64,000 nt of DNA from WS-11 sp035275545 (GCA_035275545.1 DATEMP010000019.1:5594-69593); one strand, 5' to 3'. Shown: positions 17,480 to 26,480, counted from the first letter of the stretch. The notes: a model not told the origin generated them from the letters alone. Numbers and translations: made by a program.

Positions 17480-17819
17480 GAGTCCCTCCTGTGGATTCGC
17501 CCGGTGGCCGTCACGGCCACTCAACGACCACCCAGCAGTCAGATCCCACTCGTGCGACATGCATGGGGTGAGCCACACCGGAGCGACTAGGGTGTCCCTC
17601 GACGGCGCGAGATAACCGTCGCTTGTGACGAAAGGTGCGAGTCGGTGTGTGGCGAGGCTCGATCGCGGCGGCGGCGCCGATCCGCCAACGCGGCATGACA
17701 GCGTGTCAGCGCATGTCACAAATGTCAGGCGCCGCGGGCGCAAGCGGCGCGACGAATGCGACGATAACGAGAAGGAAGCCGGCGGGACGCACTGAAGCGC
17801 CTCCTGGAGGGACTACGGG
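17480..17819. other. Divergent intergenic region of 340 bases
   Basis: Between two divergent genes. It holds the ribosome site of the 17479 gene, a TGACA/TGTCA repeat cluster at 17696-17727 and the GGAGGGA site of the 17820 gene. No further coding sequence is supported. Confidence 0.5.
17696..17727. promoter_or_regulatory. TGACA/TGTCA repeat cluster
   Basis: TGACA at 17696-17700 and TGTCA at 17704-17708 form a perfect dyad around GCG; further TGTCA copies follow at 17714-17718 and 17723-17727. Start-to-start spacing is 8, 10 and 9 bases, close to one helical turn. The following sequence resembles that after the 7192-7225 cluster. Possible regulator binding array. Confidence 0.35.
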
Positions 17820-18614
17820 GTGCGGAACCAGGAAAGAATGCTCGTTTTCGTCATCGCCGCATCGTCGATTGCGGCGGTGGACCCCCGCTACGTCACCCCG
17901 CTCGACGGGACGCTCCCGAAACCCTCGGCGCCCGTCGTCTACAGCGTCACCCGCGACACTCCGGCGGCGCGCGCGGGCTTGGTGGTCGGCGACACGATCT
18001 GGAGCATCGATGGCTCGCCGGTTGCGACGCTCAGCGACCTGAAGCACATCCTGCTGCGCAGGCGCGGCATCGGCCCCGCGAGGTTCGTGGTCGGGACGCG
18101 CAGCGGCAGGAAGACGGTCGACATCACGCCGGTCGGTGATCCGCCCAAGGTCGGCGTGCTGGTGACCGACGTTCAGGTGCGGCCCGAAGCGGTCCAGCTC
18201 GACGACCCGCACGGCGCAGTGCTCGTATCGGTGACCGAGTGGGCCGGCTACACGCTCGTCCAGGTGATGGCGAAGAATCGGGGCAAGCGCCCGATGCCCT
18301 TCGGCGCCAAGTACGTGGAGCTGATCGATGGGCGCGGCGCCGCGATCAAGACGGTAACCGCCGAGAGCATGATCGCCCGCGTCTACGAATCGGACCCAGA
18401 CACCGCCCAGTCGTCGGCCGTCGAGCGGCGGAACCGCGCCAACGATATTCGCGATATCCGGATGAGCACGATGAAGGACACGGTGATCCTGCCGGGTGGC
18501 GACGCGTCCGGGTTCCTCAACGTGGCACGAACGGGCGTCGCCCAGCCCCTGACGGTGCGGGTCACGCTCTCGGGGCGCGTCTACACCGCGCGGTTCGGCA
18601 AGGCGCGGGGATGA
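17820..18614 (+). CDS. PDZ-domain protein
   Basis: 264 aa. A short hydrophobic N-terminus is followed by a PDZ domain at about residues 38-105 (ARAGLVVGDTIWSIDGSPV, then LSDLKHILL), the kind found in HtrA and site-2 proteases, but no protease domain is fused. The C-terminal 150 residues are beta-rich and unrecognised. The PDZ may tether this protein to C-termini of other exported proteins. The GTG at 17820 has a good GGAGGGA site; an ATG at 17838 is the alternative start and would leave only a short hydrophobic stretch. It converges on the 18616 gene, stops one base apart. Confidence 0.65.
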   Translation: MRNQERMLVFVIAASSIAAVDPRYVTPLDGTLPKPSAPVVYSVTRDTPAARAGLVVGDTIWSIDGSPVATLSDLKHILLRRRGIGPARFVVGTRSGRKTVDITPVGDPPKVGVLVTDVQVRPEAVQLDDPHGAVLVSVTEWAGYTLVQVMAKNRGKRPMPFGAKYVELIDGRGAAIKTVTAESMIARVYESDPDTAQSSAVERRNRANDIRDIRMSTMKDTVILPGGDASGFLNVARTGVAQPLTVRVTLSGRVYTARFGKARG

Positions 18615-18615
18615 A

Positions 18616-20367
18616 TCAGCGTACGACGGCGACCTTGCCAGTCTGAGTGGTGAAGTCCGAGACCAGCCGCGCGAAGTAGAGGCCCGAGGAGATCGAGGCC
18701 GTCCCCGGCATCGCCACATCGGTGGCGCCTTGCGTGAGGCCATCCAGCGTCCGCGACGAGATGCGCCGGCCGCCCACATCGAACAGCTCGAGCCGCGCGG
18801 GTTTGCCCCAGACCGTGATCCGGGCCACGACGCCCGAGCCGCGCACGTAGCGCACGCCGTCGAGAGTCGAGACGTCGCCGACGCCGCCGGGCGGCGGCAC
18901 GCCGGTCACCTCACCCACGGTCGAGAACCGACGCGCGAACAGGCCGAATCGCTCGCGCACCTGCGACCAGAAGAACACCACACCATTCGTGCCGGCCTTG
19001 GCGAGGCCGATGTCGCCGTACCACTGCTGGAGCGGCTCGGCGTGGCTCTCACCGAACGTGGTCCATCCGGCGGGCGCGTTCGACTGGTCGAGTCCGATGA
19101 AGGCGTTGATGTCGAAGGGGTGCGATGGGCCGGTGCCTTCGAACGCCGCGGCGAACACGCCACCGTCGCCCTTGGGAACCAAATCGTGCCCCGCCGCGAC
19201 CACCTGCAACTGTCCGGCAAATGGCCCGGCGTCGGTGGTGCGCGAGACCTCGGTCATCGCGGGAGAATCAGTCGGGAAGCGCACCCGCTCGACGATTGCT
19301 CCATCCTGTCCGTCCGGGTGCACGCGTACGCCACCATCCAGGTTGTCGGAGCTGGCCCAGTAGGAGTCGAACCCTGGCGGCGTGGCGCGGCCTTCGACCG
19401 GCCAACCTGCCGCCGGTTGCCCATCGCCCAGCAGGCGGCGGAGCCGCACATCCAACGAGTTCGACGCGCTTTCATCCTGGTACAGCCTTCCGGTCGCGAC
19501 GAACACACCCCCGCGCCCGTCGGGCGATACGTCGATGAGCGGGCCCGGGAGGAACGACATTCCGAGGATCTCGGGGCGGTACGGCTCCAGGAAGACGCCG
19601 GTCGAAGGCCACCCGGCGGCGTTCACCGCCGCACCGGTGAGCCGGCGCAGGTAGAGACCGCTCTCGACCTGCGTGGTGTCCGAGCTCTGCGACGCCCAGG
19701 AGACGAAGATGCCGCCATCGGGCGCGAGCGCGAGATCGGGATAGAGTCGCATCGACAAGACCGCGCCCGCCGGCGACACGATGCGCGACATGTTCGGCCA
19801 GCCACCCGCGCCCAGGCCGTCGGTGCCGAGCCGCTGAACATAGATCGAGTTGCCACCCGTCCAGGCGACGTAGATCCCGTGCGCGCCGTCTTCGATCAAG
19901 CGCGGGCGCCCGAAACCGATCAGGGTGCTCCCAAGCGCCTTGCCCGTGGCGGCCCAGCCACTCACCCCTGCGCCGCTCGCATCGAGGTGGGTCGCGTAGA
20001 GGCTGCTGCCCTGGTTCCAGCACACGTAGACGCCGCCCTGGCGATCCGGGACCACATCGGCGAACTCGCGTGCGACATCAGCAGTAGTGGCGAGGGCGCC
20101 GCCGACGGGCCAGGCGGGATCGAGGTCACCGGTGGAGACCAGGTGCTGGACCCGGAGCATCCCCGCGGAGCCGCTCGTGATCTCCTGCCAGACGACGAAG
20201 GTGCCGGAGCCGCCGTCGGTACAGGCAGCGACGATCGGAATGCTCGCGGTCGTGGGCCGCACCGTCACGCCGTCGGGACCCCAGGCGGCGAGTGCGCTGG
20301 AAGACGGCCCGCCGATGGCGAGCGCGATCAGAACCCGGAGGATGGCGACAGAGCTGCGGCGTGTCAT
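18616..20367 (-). CDS. Exported propeller-type repeat protein with FlgD-type C-terminal domain
   Basis: 583 aa with a signal peptide (about 1-27). The body carries repeats with a DG-x-G-G-x-(Y/F)-V-x-W core (GGVYVCWNQG, HGIYVAWTGG, GGIFVSWASQ), the same kind as in the metzincin protein at 50168, and probably folds as a beta-propeller. The final 75 residues are a divergent FlgD-Ig-like domain (LFDVGGRRI, SGLYFARL, end VAVVR). It lacks the GRDASGRPV stretch seen in the other tails. Likely extracellular or surface attached; no enzymatic motif is seen. It is divergent from the NHL gene at 20507. Confidence 0.7.
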   Translation of the reverse strand: MTRRSSVAILRVLIALAIGGPSSSALAAWGPDGVTVRPTTASIPIVAACTDGGSGTFVVWQEITSGSAGMLRVQHLVSTGDLDPAWPVGGALATTADVAREFADVVPDRQGGVYVCWNQGSSLYATHLDASGAGVSGWAATGKALGSTLIGFGRPRLIEDGAHGIYVAWTGGNSIYVQRLGTDGLGAGGWPNMSRIVSPAGAVLSMRLYPDLALAPDGGIFVSWASQSSDTTQVESGLYLRRLTGAAVNAAGWPSTGVFLEPYRPEILGMSFLPGPLIDVSPDGRGGVFVATGRLYQDESASNSLDVRLRRLLGDGQPAAGWPVEGRATPPGFDSYWASSDNLDGGVRVHPDGQDGAIVERVRFPTDSPAMTEVSRTTDAGPFAGQLQVVAAGHDLVPKGDGGVFAAAFEGTGPSHPFDINAFIGLDQSNAPAGWTTFGESHAEPLQQWYGDIGLAKAGTNGVVFFWSQVRERFGLFARRFSTVGEVTGVPPPGGVGDVSTLDGVRYVRGSGVVARITVWGKPARLELFDVGGRRISSRTLDGLTQGATDVAMPGTASISSGLYFARLVSDFTTQTGKVAVVR

Positions 20368-20506
20368 GGACGCTCCGAGGGGAGACTTGAGGCTAGACCC
20401 GACCCGGGATTTGGGTCAACGCAGAAACTTCTGGCCCCAAGGGTTGCGGGAGCCGAAATACCTGCTAGCGTCCGGCAACAGCCGGGCGCCTCATCTGGAG
20501 GCTTCG

Positions 20507-21445
20507 ATGCGACACGCCCTTCGGGCGTTCGTGCTGTGCCTGGCGCTCATACCGGCGGCAGCCCACGCGCAGGTCCCGGCGTACCTCTACTCCTGGGGCA
20601 CTCCCGGCACGATGTCGGGCGAGTTCCAGTTGGCGCACGGGATCTGCGTCGACGCCAACGGCCTGGTGTACGTCGGGGACACCGCGAACCAGCGCATCCA
20701 GAAGTTCACGAACGCCGGCGACTACCTGTCCGAATGGCCGGTGCCCTTCCCTTCCGGCCTCGCGGCCGACCCGTTCGGCAACGTGTTCGTGACCAGCGAT
20801 GACTTCGTGCACAAGTTCACGTCCACCGGCGTGCCGGTCGCCTCGTGGGGCGGGACCGGCTCGGTGCCCGGGCTCTTCCAGTTCCCGCTCGACCTCGCGG
20901 TCGACCCGAGCGGCAACGTGTTCGTCGCCGACTGGATGAACCACCGCATCCAGAAGTTCACCAACGCCGGCGTGTACGTGACCCACTGGGGCACGGAGGG
21001 CTTCTCCGACGGCCAGTTCCAGCAGCCCACCGGAATTGCGTGCGACGCCGCCGGCTTCGTCTACGTGGCGGACGGTGGGCGCAACCGCGTGCAGAAGTTC
21101 ACCAACGACGGCGTCCTGGTCACCGCCTGGGGCTCGGCCGGCACCGGCAACGGCGAGTTCGGCTTCCCGGTCGGGATCGCGGCGGACATCGACGGGTTCG
21201 TCCACGTCTTCGACACCGACAACCATCGCGTCCAGGTGTTCCGCGCCGACGGAAGCTTCGTGAGCGCCTGGGGATCGCAGGGATCGGGCTACGGCCAGTT
21301 CGCGGCCTCGGCCGCCCTCGACGTGGACGCCACGGGCCGCCTGTTCGTCATGGACAAGGACAACGCCCGCGTCCAGGCGTTCGAAAAGCTCTCGACCCCC
21401 GCGCTGCGCAGCACCTGGGGCGCGGCCAAGGCCGCGTGGAGATAG
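20507..21445 (+). CDS. Exported NHL-repeat propeller with TWGxxKxxWR C-terminus
   Basis: 312 aa from the ATG at 20507, supported by TCTGGAG six bases upstream and an immediate signal peptide; the frame is open 140 codons further upstream but that part is antisense to the neighbour. About six NHL repeats follow (GLVYVGDTANQRIQKFTNAG and variants), forming a six-bladed propeller of the tripartite-motif/peptidylglycine-lyase type, usually a binding scaffold. The last residues STWGAAKAAWR repeat the terminal signature of the proteins at 16745 and 27882. Probably secreted or surface bound. Confidence 0.8.
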   Translation: MRHALRAFVLCLALIPAAAHAQVPAYLYSWGTPGTMSGEFQLAHGICVDANGLVYVGDTANQRIQKFTNAGDYLSEWPVPFPSGLAADPFGNVFVTSDDFVHKFTSTGVPVASWGGTGSVPGLFQFPLDLAVDPSGNVFVADWMNHRIQKFTNAGVYVTHWGTEGFSDGQFQQPTGIACDAAGFVYVADGGRNRVQKFTNDGVLVTAWGSAGTGNGEFGFPVGIAADIDGFVHVFDTDNHRVQVFRADGSFVSAWGSQGSGYGQFAASAALDVDATGRLFVMDKDNARVQAFEKLSTPALRSTWGAAKAAWR

Positions 21446-21456
21446 CCGCGATCCGC

Positions 21457-21462
21457 TAGACT
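21457..21462 (+). promoter_or_regulatory. Candidate -10 box (TAGACT), leaderless start of the 21470 gene
   Basis: TAGACT, seven bases, then ATG at 21470. Same hexamer as at 2138 and 43417. Confidence 0.5.
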
Positions 21463-21469
21463 CGGCTCC

Positions 21470-22195
21470 ATGAACGAGACCGCGGAGACGATCCCAACCG
21501 AAGTCGGTCCCCTGACCGTCCGTCCTCTCGCTCAGGAAACGCTGCAGGGGCTCGGCCGCTTGTTCCCAAAGGTCGGCTGGTATGAGGACCAGGGCCATCG
21601 CCTGCTGGCGCTCCTGCCGGTCGATGGTGAGCGTGTGCTCCATGGTCTTCGTACCGCGTACGGCTGGTACCCGCCCGAGGAACGGCAGGCGGTGGAAGGG
21701 ATGTTCGACATGGAGCGCCTCGTGATCATCGAGGCGGTGGCCGCGTTCCGCCGTCGTGGCTTTCGCGGCGTCCTCGTGCCGGCGGCGTGCATGTCGGTCT
21801 CGGCCGACGGTCGGTCTCAACTGGGCGAGCTGTTCTTCCTGCGCGCGCACGGCCGCCTGGCCAATGGTGACGCGCCCAACGAAACCGTCTGGGATGACCG
21901 CTTCGGCGAGGGAGCCACCGATGTGCTGGTCTCGCTCATCCGGCACGTGGTCACGGTGTGGCACACGTTGAGGGCCGCCGGCGTCATGACCGATTTCGAG
22001 GTGTGTCCCGCCAACTGGGCGCCGGCCCGGTGGCAGGCGGATCTCGCCCTGGTCGACGACCGGGTGGTGGTCATCACCCCGAAGCTGACGGCGGATCACC
22101 CGATCCTCGAAGCCCTGGTCCGTCATGGCATCACCGAGGTCGAGCACATGCCGTCGGTGTTCGTGATGGAGCGCGCGGGCTCGCCTACCGGCTAG
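21470..22195 (+). CDS. Hypothetical cytoplasmic protein
   Basis: 241 aa, soluble, no signal peptide or membrane helix. A conserved-looking stretch GWYPPEERQAVEGMFDMERL is followed by an alpha/beta region ending in HPILEALVRHGITEVEHMPS. I do not recognise the family and find no catalytic motif. Codon use matches its neighbours. It is convergent with the nucleotidyltransferase gene, three bases apart. TAGACT seven bases before the ATG suggests its own leaderless transcript rather than an operon with the NHL gene. Confidence 0.55.
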   Translation: MNETAETIPTEVGPLTVRPLAQETLQGLGRLFPKVGWYEDQGHRLLALLPVDGERVLHGLRTAYGWYPPEERQAVEGMFDMERLVIIEAVAAFRRRGFRGVLVPAACMSVSADGRSQLGELFFLRAHGRLANGDAPNETVWDDRFGEGATDVLVSLIRHVVTVWHTLRAAGVMTDFEVCPANWAPARWQADLALVDDRVVVITPKLTADHPILEALVRHGITEVEHMPSVFVMERAGSPTG

Positions 22196-22198
22196 AAG

Positions 22199-22777
22199 CT
22201 AGAGATCGGCGACCTCTCTTCGGGCGCGCTCTAGCAAGTCCGTGATCTTCAGTTCTCGCGCCCAGGTCTCGAGATAGGGCTCATCGAGCCGCCCCCGGGC
22301 GGCGCTGAGGATCGAGAGGACGTCCTGCCATTGGCGTTCCGAGACTTCGCCACCACGCCGAAACCACTCCAGCTTGCGCAGGACTGTGTCCTCGGGGCTC
22401 TTGAGAAGCACTTCGTGCGCTTCCTCGTCACCGACCTCTTGCCGAATGGATCTGCGCAGCTCCTCGGCGTCGAACGGGCCCGAGCCCTTGATGAAGAAGT
22501 CGATCTTGAACGAGGTCTGGTCGTGGATGGCGTTGAAGGTGCTCCTCTGTGACAACGCCTCGGCTGCGGCCGATCGGCTCACGTAGAACTCGGGCTCCAG
22601 CTCGCGAATCAAGGATTCGAGCTGCTCCTTGGTGGGATCGATGACGACGTCGATGTCGGCGGAAGCGCGATACGTGCCATGGGCAGAGCTGGCGACCGAT
22701 CCCCCCACGTGATACGGAATGCCCAATCGTTCGAGGAGTCGCGCGATATGAACCAGGAACTCGGTAGGTAGGGTCAC
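22199..22777 (-). CDS. Nucleotidyltransferase-fold protein (MNT/AbiEii-like)
   Basis: 192 aa. The N-terminal half has the minimal nucleotidyltransferase signature: HVGGSVASSAHG (Gly25-Gly26-Ser27) followed by the metal-binding ASADIDVVID (Asp41, Asp43), and a third acidic strand FKIDFFI about 50 residues later. Such proteins move a nucleotide onto a protein or RNA and often serve in toxin-antitoxin modules. Its ATG overlaps the stop of the 89-aa gene upstream (ATGA), so the two are translated together; that gene and the TPR gene before it form one operon. Whether the pair is a toxin-antitoxin system is inference. Confidence 0.75.
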   Translation of the reverse strand: MTLPTEFLVHIARLLERLGIPYHVGGSVASSAHGTYRASADIDVVIDPTKEQLESLIRELEPEFYVSRSAAAEALSQRSTFNAIHDQTSFKIDFFIKGSGPFDAEELRRSIRQEVGDEEAHEVLLKSPEDTVLRKLEWFRRGGEVSERQWQDVLSILSAARGRLDEPYLETWARELKITDLLERARREVADL

Positions 22778-23043
22778 GGCGCCGGTCGTTCGAGGCGAGC
22801 TCTGCGGTGTTCGAGCACCTTAGCGGCGAGTTCCCGCCCCAGGACCAGCTCGAAGAACCGGATGTCGAGCTCCTCTTCCGTGATTCCCGGGTGACGGCGC
22901 CTTATGCCCTCCCTGCTCATGGACCGGACGAGTCGAGTCAGGTCATCCATGAGGGCGAGCCGCTGCCGCACCGGAATACGACGCAGGGCGGCGAATTGGA
23001 CGCGAAGCGCTTCGCGCGAAGTGTCGTCCGAGAAGGCGCTCAC
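22774..23043 (-). CDS. Small helical protein partnered with the nucleotidyltransferase
   Basis: 89 aa from the GTG at 23043, whose bases overlap the TGA stop of the TPR gene (GTGA); the frame continues to 23133 but that part lies inside the TPR gene. It is mostly helical, with LALMDDLTRLVRSMSREGIR followed by RRHPGITEEELDIRFFELV. This Arg-His-Pro...E-E-L-D pattern is familiar from small proteins encoded beside nucleotidyltransferase-fold genes in other bacteria. It may be the antitoxin or adaptor of the downstream enzyme, with which it overlaps by four bases. No DNA-binding motif is evident. Confidence 0.6.
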   Translation of the reverse strand: MSAFSDDTSREALRVQFAALRRIPVRQRLALMDDLTRLVRSMSREGIRRRHPGITEEELDIRFFELVLGRELAAKVLEHRRARLERPAP

Positions 23044-24956
23044 CGACGGGGCTTTCGCTTTTGTTCCCGCAGGCGCTTCGCCTCGCGCCGTGCGGCCCGC
23101 ATCCATTCGACCGCCCCGGCCGTGCCCTTCCATGATGCCGCGAGCGCGAAGCCCACGAGCACCGCCTCGTCTTCACTACCGAGCGCGTACGAGCCTGGAC
23201 GCCGGCCTGGAAGCGCCTCGTTGCCGATCAGATACTTCACCGCGTGCGGATTCGCGCGGATCCCCGCCGCGCGCCAGCGACGCGCGAGGTCGCCATCCCC
23301 TTCGCGCCGGAACTCCACCAGCGCCCGCGCGTAGCGAAGCATCGCGGAGATGTCCTCGTCGTAGCCGCCGAGTACGGCTGCGGCCTCATCGTCGCGCCCC
23401 ATCTCGATCAGCCTCGGAACGAGCACGAGCCGAATGCCCTGATTGTCCCCCGGGTTCAGGCGCAGGAGATCCGTCCAGTGCTCGAACGCCTGCTGGTGCT
23501 CGCCGGCCTCCCACAGACCTTCCGCCAACCCTGCCCGGGCGCGCATGTAGGGGCGCGTCTCGAGCACGCCCCAGAAGTGTCCGATCCGATCCTCGAACGG
23601 GCCGGGGCCCAGCACGCGCTCCGCGGCCTCTGTGCCGCAGCGATAGAGCTCGATCCGTCGCGCGAGGTCGGGCATTTCCTCCGCGAGCAACACCCATGCC
23701 TCGGCGCACTCCGGAAACACCCGCAGCGCCTCGCGCGCGAGCTTGATGCGCATCCGGCCCTCGGCCTCGAGCGCCTCGTAGAGCAACTCCTGGGCCCGCT
23801 CCGCTGGTCCCTCGGCCGGGGCGTGAGGCACGGGCTTGCCGAGCAACGACTGAAGGTATTCATTCGCTTCTTCGGGATTCTCGAACTCTCGCTCCGACAG
23901 GAGACGCTTTACGTCGACGAGCACCCGCTCGCTGAGACGTCGATCCGGCGCCGTCTCCTGGGCCTTGGTCCGCGGCTTCAGGATCGCCGGGATCGAGAGG
24001 TCGATCGTGCGCTCACCGTCGTGCGTCGCAACAGTCCTGGACCAGCGGCCCTGGTCCAGCTCGTCCTCGGTCGTGGCGGCCAGCGCCCTCAACAACCCCT
24101 CCGCGAAGGTCAGGCGCGCAGCGTCGGGCGCCTTTCCGGGCGCGGAGCGGAGGCTCTGGGTGAGCGTCGGATACGCGTTCTCCGCCGCGAGCGGGAACCC
24201 CTGCTCCTCCCAAAGGTCGGCATCCACGATGGACATGGTGAAAACCGGATCGAAGGACAGGAACCAGTGCGGCCCCGTCAGCATGGCAGCGGTATCGATC
24301 TCGCCGGCGAACATGCGCTCGTATTCCCGCTCCGAGCGGTAGAAGCCGATGCCGAACGTCACGCCGGCACACCCCAGCACCGTGAACCACTTGAAGCCCG
24401 GGTCGGGGACCGGCGAGTCCACCCGGACCAGGTCCTCGTCCATCAGATGGTTCCACGGTGCGGCGCGATAGAAGCTCGCCGCAGCATCCGCAAAAGAGCG
24501 GGCTCGTTCGACCTCCACGCCGTCGAGGATGCTCGCACGCCCCGCGGGCCCGGCCATCGAGTCGACCATGTGGCGATAGGCATCGTCCACCAGGGGAAGG
24601 CTCTCCGCGAGATCGATCCCGATGCGCTGGTCAACGAGCATCGAGCGCAGCGCCTCCACGAGCCGCGCATCGCGCACCGCGATGCGCTCGGGCCGGGCTC
24701 GGACGTCCCGGATGAGCGCGAGCGATCGGATCGCCTCGAGCGCCGCACGGTCGTCCTCCTCCCCGCGCTCGAAGGGCTTGCTGGCGCCGAGCAGGCCAAA
24801 GGTCTCGCTGAGACAGAGCGCGATCCTCGGGCGGTAGGCGGGTCCATCCGATTCCTTGACCCACTTCGGGAGCCGGACGATCGCCAGCTGCCACGTGTCG
24901 GCGATGGTCGGAAGGCGGAGCAGGTGCGCGAGGTCGAGGTCGAGAATCTGGGACAT
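23040..24956 (-). CDS. Large TPR protein with ST7-like C-terminal half
   Basis: 638 aa, cytoplasmic, no signal peptide. The N-terminal 330 residues are unrecognised. The C-terminal half (from about residue 400) is a tetratricopeptide array whose sequence (RPYMRARAGLAEGLWEAGEH, LLRLNPGDNQGIR, then ANPHAVKYLIGNEALP) resembles the ST7 family of TPR proteins, and the tail is highly basic. A GAGGAG ribosome site precedes the ATG. It heads a three-gene operon in which every junction overlaps by four bases, so its product is probably made in step with the small protein and the nucleotidyltransferase. Function unknown. Confidence 0.65.
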   Translation of the reverse strand: MSQILDLDLAHLLRLPTIADTWQLAIVRLPKWVKESDGPAYRPRIALCLSETFGLLGASKPFERGEEDDRAALEAIRSLALIRDVRARPERIAVRDARLVEALRSMLVDQRIGIDLAESLPLVDDAYRHMVDSMAGPAGRASILDGVEVERARSFADAAASFYRAAPWNHLMDEDLVRVDSPVPDPGFKWFTVLGCAGVTFGIGFYRSEREYERMFAGEIDTAAMLTGPHWFLSFDPVFTMSIVDADLWEEQGFPLAAENAYPTLTQSLRSAPGKAPDAARLTFAEGLLRALAATTEDELDQGRWSRTVATHDGERTIDLSIPAILKPRTKAQETAPDRRLSERVLVDVKRLLSEREFENPEEANEYLQSLLGKPVPHAPAEGPAERAQELLYEALEAEGRMRIKLAREALRVFPECAEAWVLLAEEMPDLARRIELYRCGTEAAERVLGPGPFEDRIGHFWGVLETRPYMRARAGLAEGLWEAGEHQQAFEHWTDLLRLNPGDNQGIRLVLVPRLIEMGRDDEAAAVLGGYDEDISAMLRYARALVEFRREGDGDLARRWRAAGIRANPHAVKYLIGNEALPGRRPGSYALGSEDEAVLVGFALAASWKGTAGAVEWMRAARREAKRLREQKRKPRR

Positions 24957-25064
24957 GACGTGGGCTCCTCGCGGGGGCAGGAAGAGCCCGAACGCTAATC
25001 GGCGGACAACGCCGGGTCAACCGCTACGCCGCGGAAAAGCTCTCCGCATTCGCCCGTAAAGCGG

Positions 25065-25070
25065 TAGAAT
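25065..25070 (+). promoter_or_regulatory. Candidate -10 box (TAGAAT) of the FabH-like gene
   Basis: TAGAAT lies 43 bases before the TTG start at 25114; a GGGAG ribosome site lies between them. A 12-codon TTG-initiated frame beginning eight bases after the box ends at a TGA overlapping the gene's start and could be a leader peptide. Confidence 0.35.
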
Positions 25071-25113
25071 CCCGCCCGTTGGGCCGCAGGAAGTTAGCCT
25101 TGGGAGCGCCTAT

Positions 25114-26250
25114 TTGAATTCTGAACGTTACGGCATGCGCCTGGACGGCGTGTCCGCCTATGCGCCCGCGCAGGTGTGGAGCAACAACCGGGTTGCCGCC
25201 CGGCTGCGCCTGGAGCGCATGCGGATGAGCGCCGGCCAGACCGGCGAGCTCAGCGCCGAACAGAACAAGCTGTTCGAGACCGGCGACCGCTGGGTGCGGC
25301 GGTTCATCGGCTTCACCGAGCGGCGATTCGCCGGCGAGGGCGAAGGCACCATCGATCTTGCCACGGCCGCGGCGCGGCAGCTCTTCGAGCGCCTCCGCAT
25401 CAAGCCTGATGACGTCGACGCGATCATCGTCGGAAGCGTGACCCCCTCCTATCTCTACAGCCCCCCGGATGCCGCGCTGCTCCAGCACGAGCTCGGGATC
25501 CCCGTCGTGCAGGGACCCGCGCCCAAGGAGATCGTGGGCGCCGACGTGTCGCTCGCCTGCAGCAGCTGGGTGACCTCGCTCATGTTCTGCTACGCGCTGA
25601 TCCGCGCCGGGATGGCGCGACGCGTGCTGCTGATCGGCGCGGACCGAATGAGTGCGGCGATCAACTGGCGCGACCGGAGCTTCGCCACCGTGCTCGGCGA
25701 CGCCGGCACCGCCACCCTGTGCACCGCCGTCCCCGAGGCGGAGGACTGGTTCTCGCCGAACCAGTTCTGGAGCTGGCTCGACGGCAGCCACGCCGAGATC
25801 ATCCTGACGCCGGTGGGCGGCTCGCGCCGCCCCCGGCCTTCGACGGACCAGCTCGACGCCGGTGAGCAGCGGCTGGCAATGGACGGCGCCGAGGTGCGCA
25901 AGGTCCTGGTGCCGTTCGTCGGTGGCCCCGCGATCGACGCCGCCCTGGCCAAGGCGGGATGGAGCCTCGAGGACCTGGACGTGGTCACGCTGCACGAGGC
26001 CAATCTCAAGCTCAACGAGTCGATCGTGACCAAGTGGCGCGAGCGCGGGTTGCGCGCGAACGTGCTCGACGCCGGCGGCCGGTTCGGCAACACCACCAGC
26101 GCCTCGATCCCGCTGGCGCTGGCGCTCAATGGCGAGGAGCTCAAGGTGGGGCGAAAGTTCGGCCTGTTCGGATTCGGCGGCGGCCTGTCTGCGTGCTTCG
26201 CGATGGGCACGGTGCGCCATCCGCTCCAGGCTTGGAGCAATGCCGACTAG
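25114..26250 (+). CDS. 3-oxoacyl-ACP synthase III-like condensing enzyme
   Basis: 378 aa, thiolase fold of the FabH/OleA/HMG-CoA-synthase group. The catalytic triad is complete: Cys149 (VSLACSSW), His294 (VTLHEAN) and Asn326 (GRFGNTTSAS). The enzyme would form a carbon-carbon bond by decarboxylative condensation of an acyl primer with malonyl-ACP or a similar extender. It is longer than E. coli FabH (about 317 aa) owing to an insertion near residues 30-60, and it has no fab neighbours, so a role in a specialised acyl product is as likely as fatty-acid initiation. The start is the TTG at 25114; an ATG at 25135 is the alternative. Confidence 0.82.
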   Translation: MNSERYGMRLDGVSAYAPAQVWSNNRVAARLRLERMRMSAGQTGELSAEQNKLFETGDRWVRRFIGFTERRFAGEGEGTIDLATAAARQLFERLRIKPDDVDAIIVGSVTPSYLYSPPDAALLQHELGIPVVQGPAPKEIVGADVSLACSSWVTSLMFCYALIRAGMARRVLLIGADRMSAAINWRDRSFATVLGDAGTATLCTAVPEAEDWFSPNQFWSWLDGSHAEIILTPVGGSRRPRPSTDQLDAGEQRLAMDGAEVRKVLVPFVGGPAIDAALAKAGWSLEDLDVVTLHEANLKLNESIVTKWRERGLRANVLDAGGRFGNTTSASIPLALALNGEELKVGRKFGLFGFGGGLSACFAMGTVRHPLQAWSNAD

Positions 26251-26338
26251 GCTTTAGCGATTCCGCTTGCTTATTTGGCGGGCGTTGCCGATACTGCGCA
26301 GGTCTTCGGTTGCTTGTGGATGCGCCGCCAACCAGATT

Positions 26339-26370
26339 CCGCCAGAGACAAAGCTGGCGGTTTTTTGTTG
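26339..26370 (+). terminator. Rho-independent terminator
   Basis: A seven-base-pair stem CCGCCAG / CTGGCGG with an eight-base loop, followed directly by TTTTTTGTTG. It lies 89 bases after the FabH-like gene and 111 bases before cspA, so it ends the former or attenuates the latter's leader. Confidence 0.85.
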
Positions 26371-26480
26371 CCTGGTAGTTCGCAGTCGATCGAGTACATC
26401 GGTCACGAAGACCGAACGCGGCCGCAGCGTGTGACGCGGCATAGGACGGGCCCTCGGGCCCGAGTACAAGGGAGTTTCAA

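Noticed and set aside
18730..20802. A 690-codon plus-strand frame across the 18616 and 20507 genes
   Set aside because: It is antisense to one real gene and out of frame with the other; the composition is biased and there is no domain.
26254..26480. Possible tRNA or att site at the left edge of the accessory region
   Set aside because: The folds are a terminator and a cspA leader palindrome; no cloverleaf, CCA end or repeated att core was found here or at 38496-38624.
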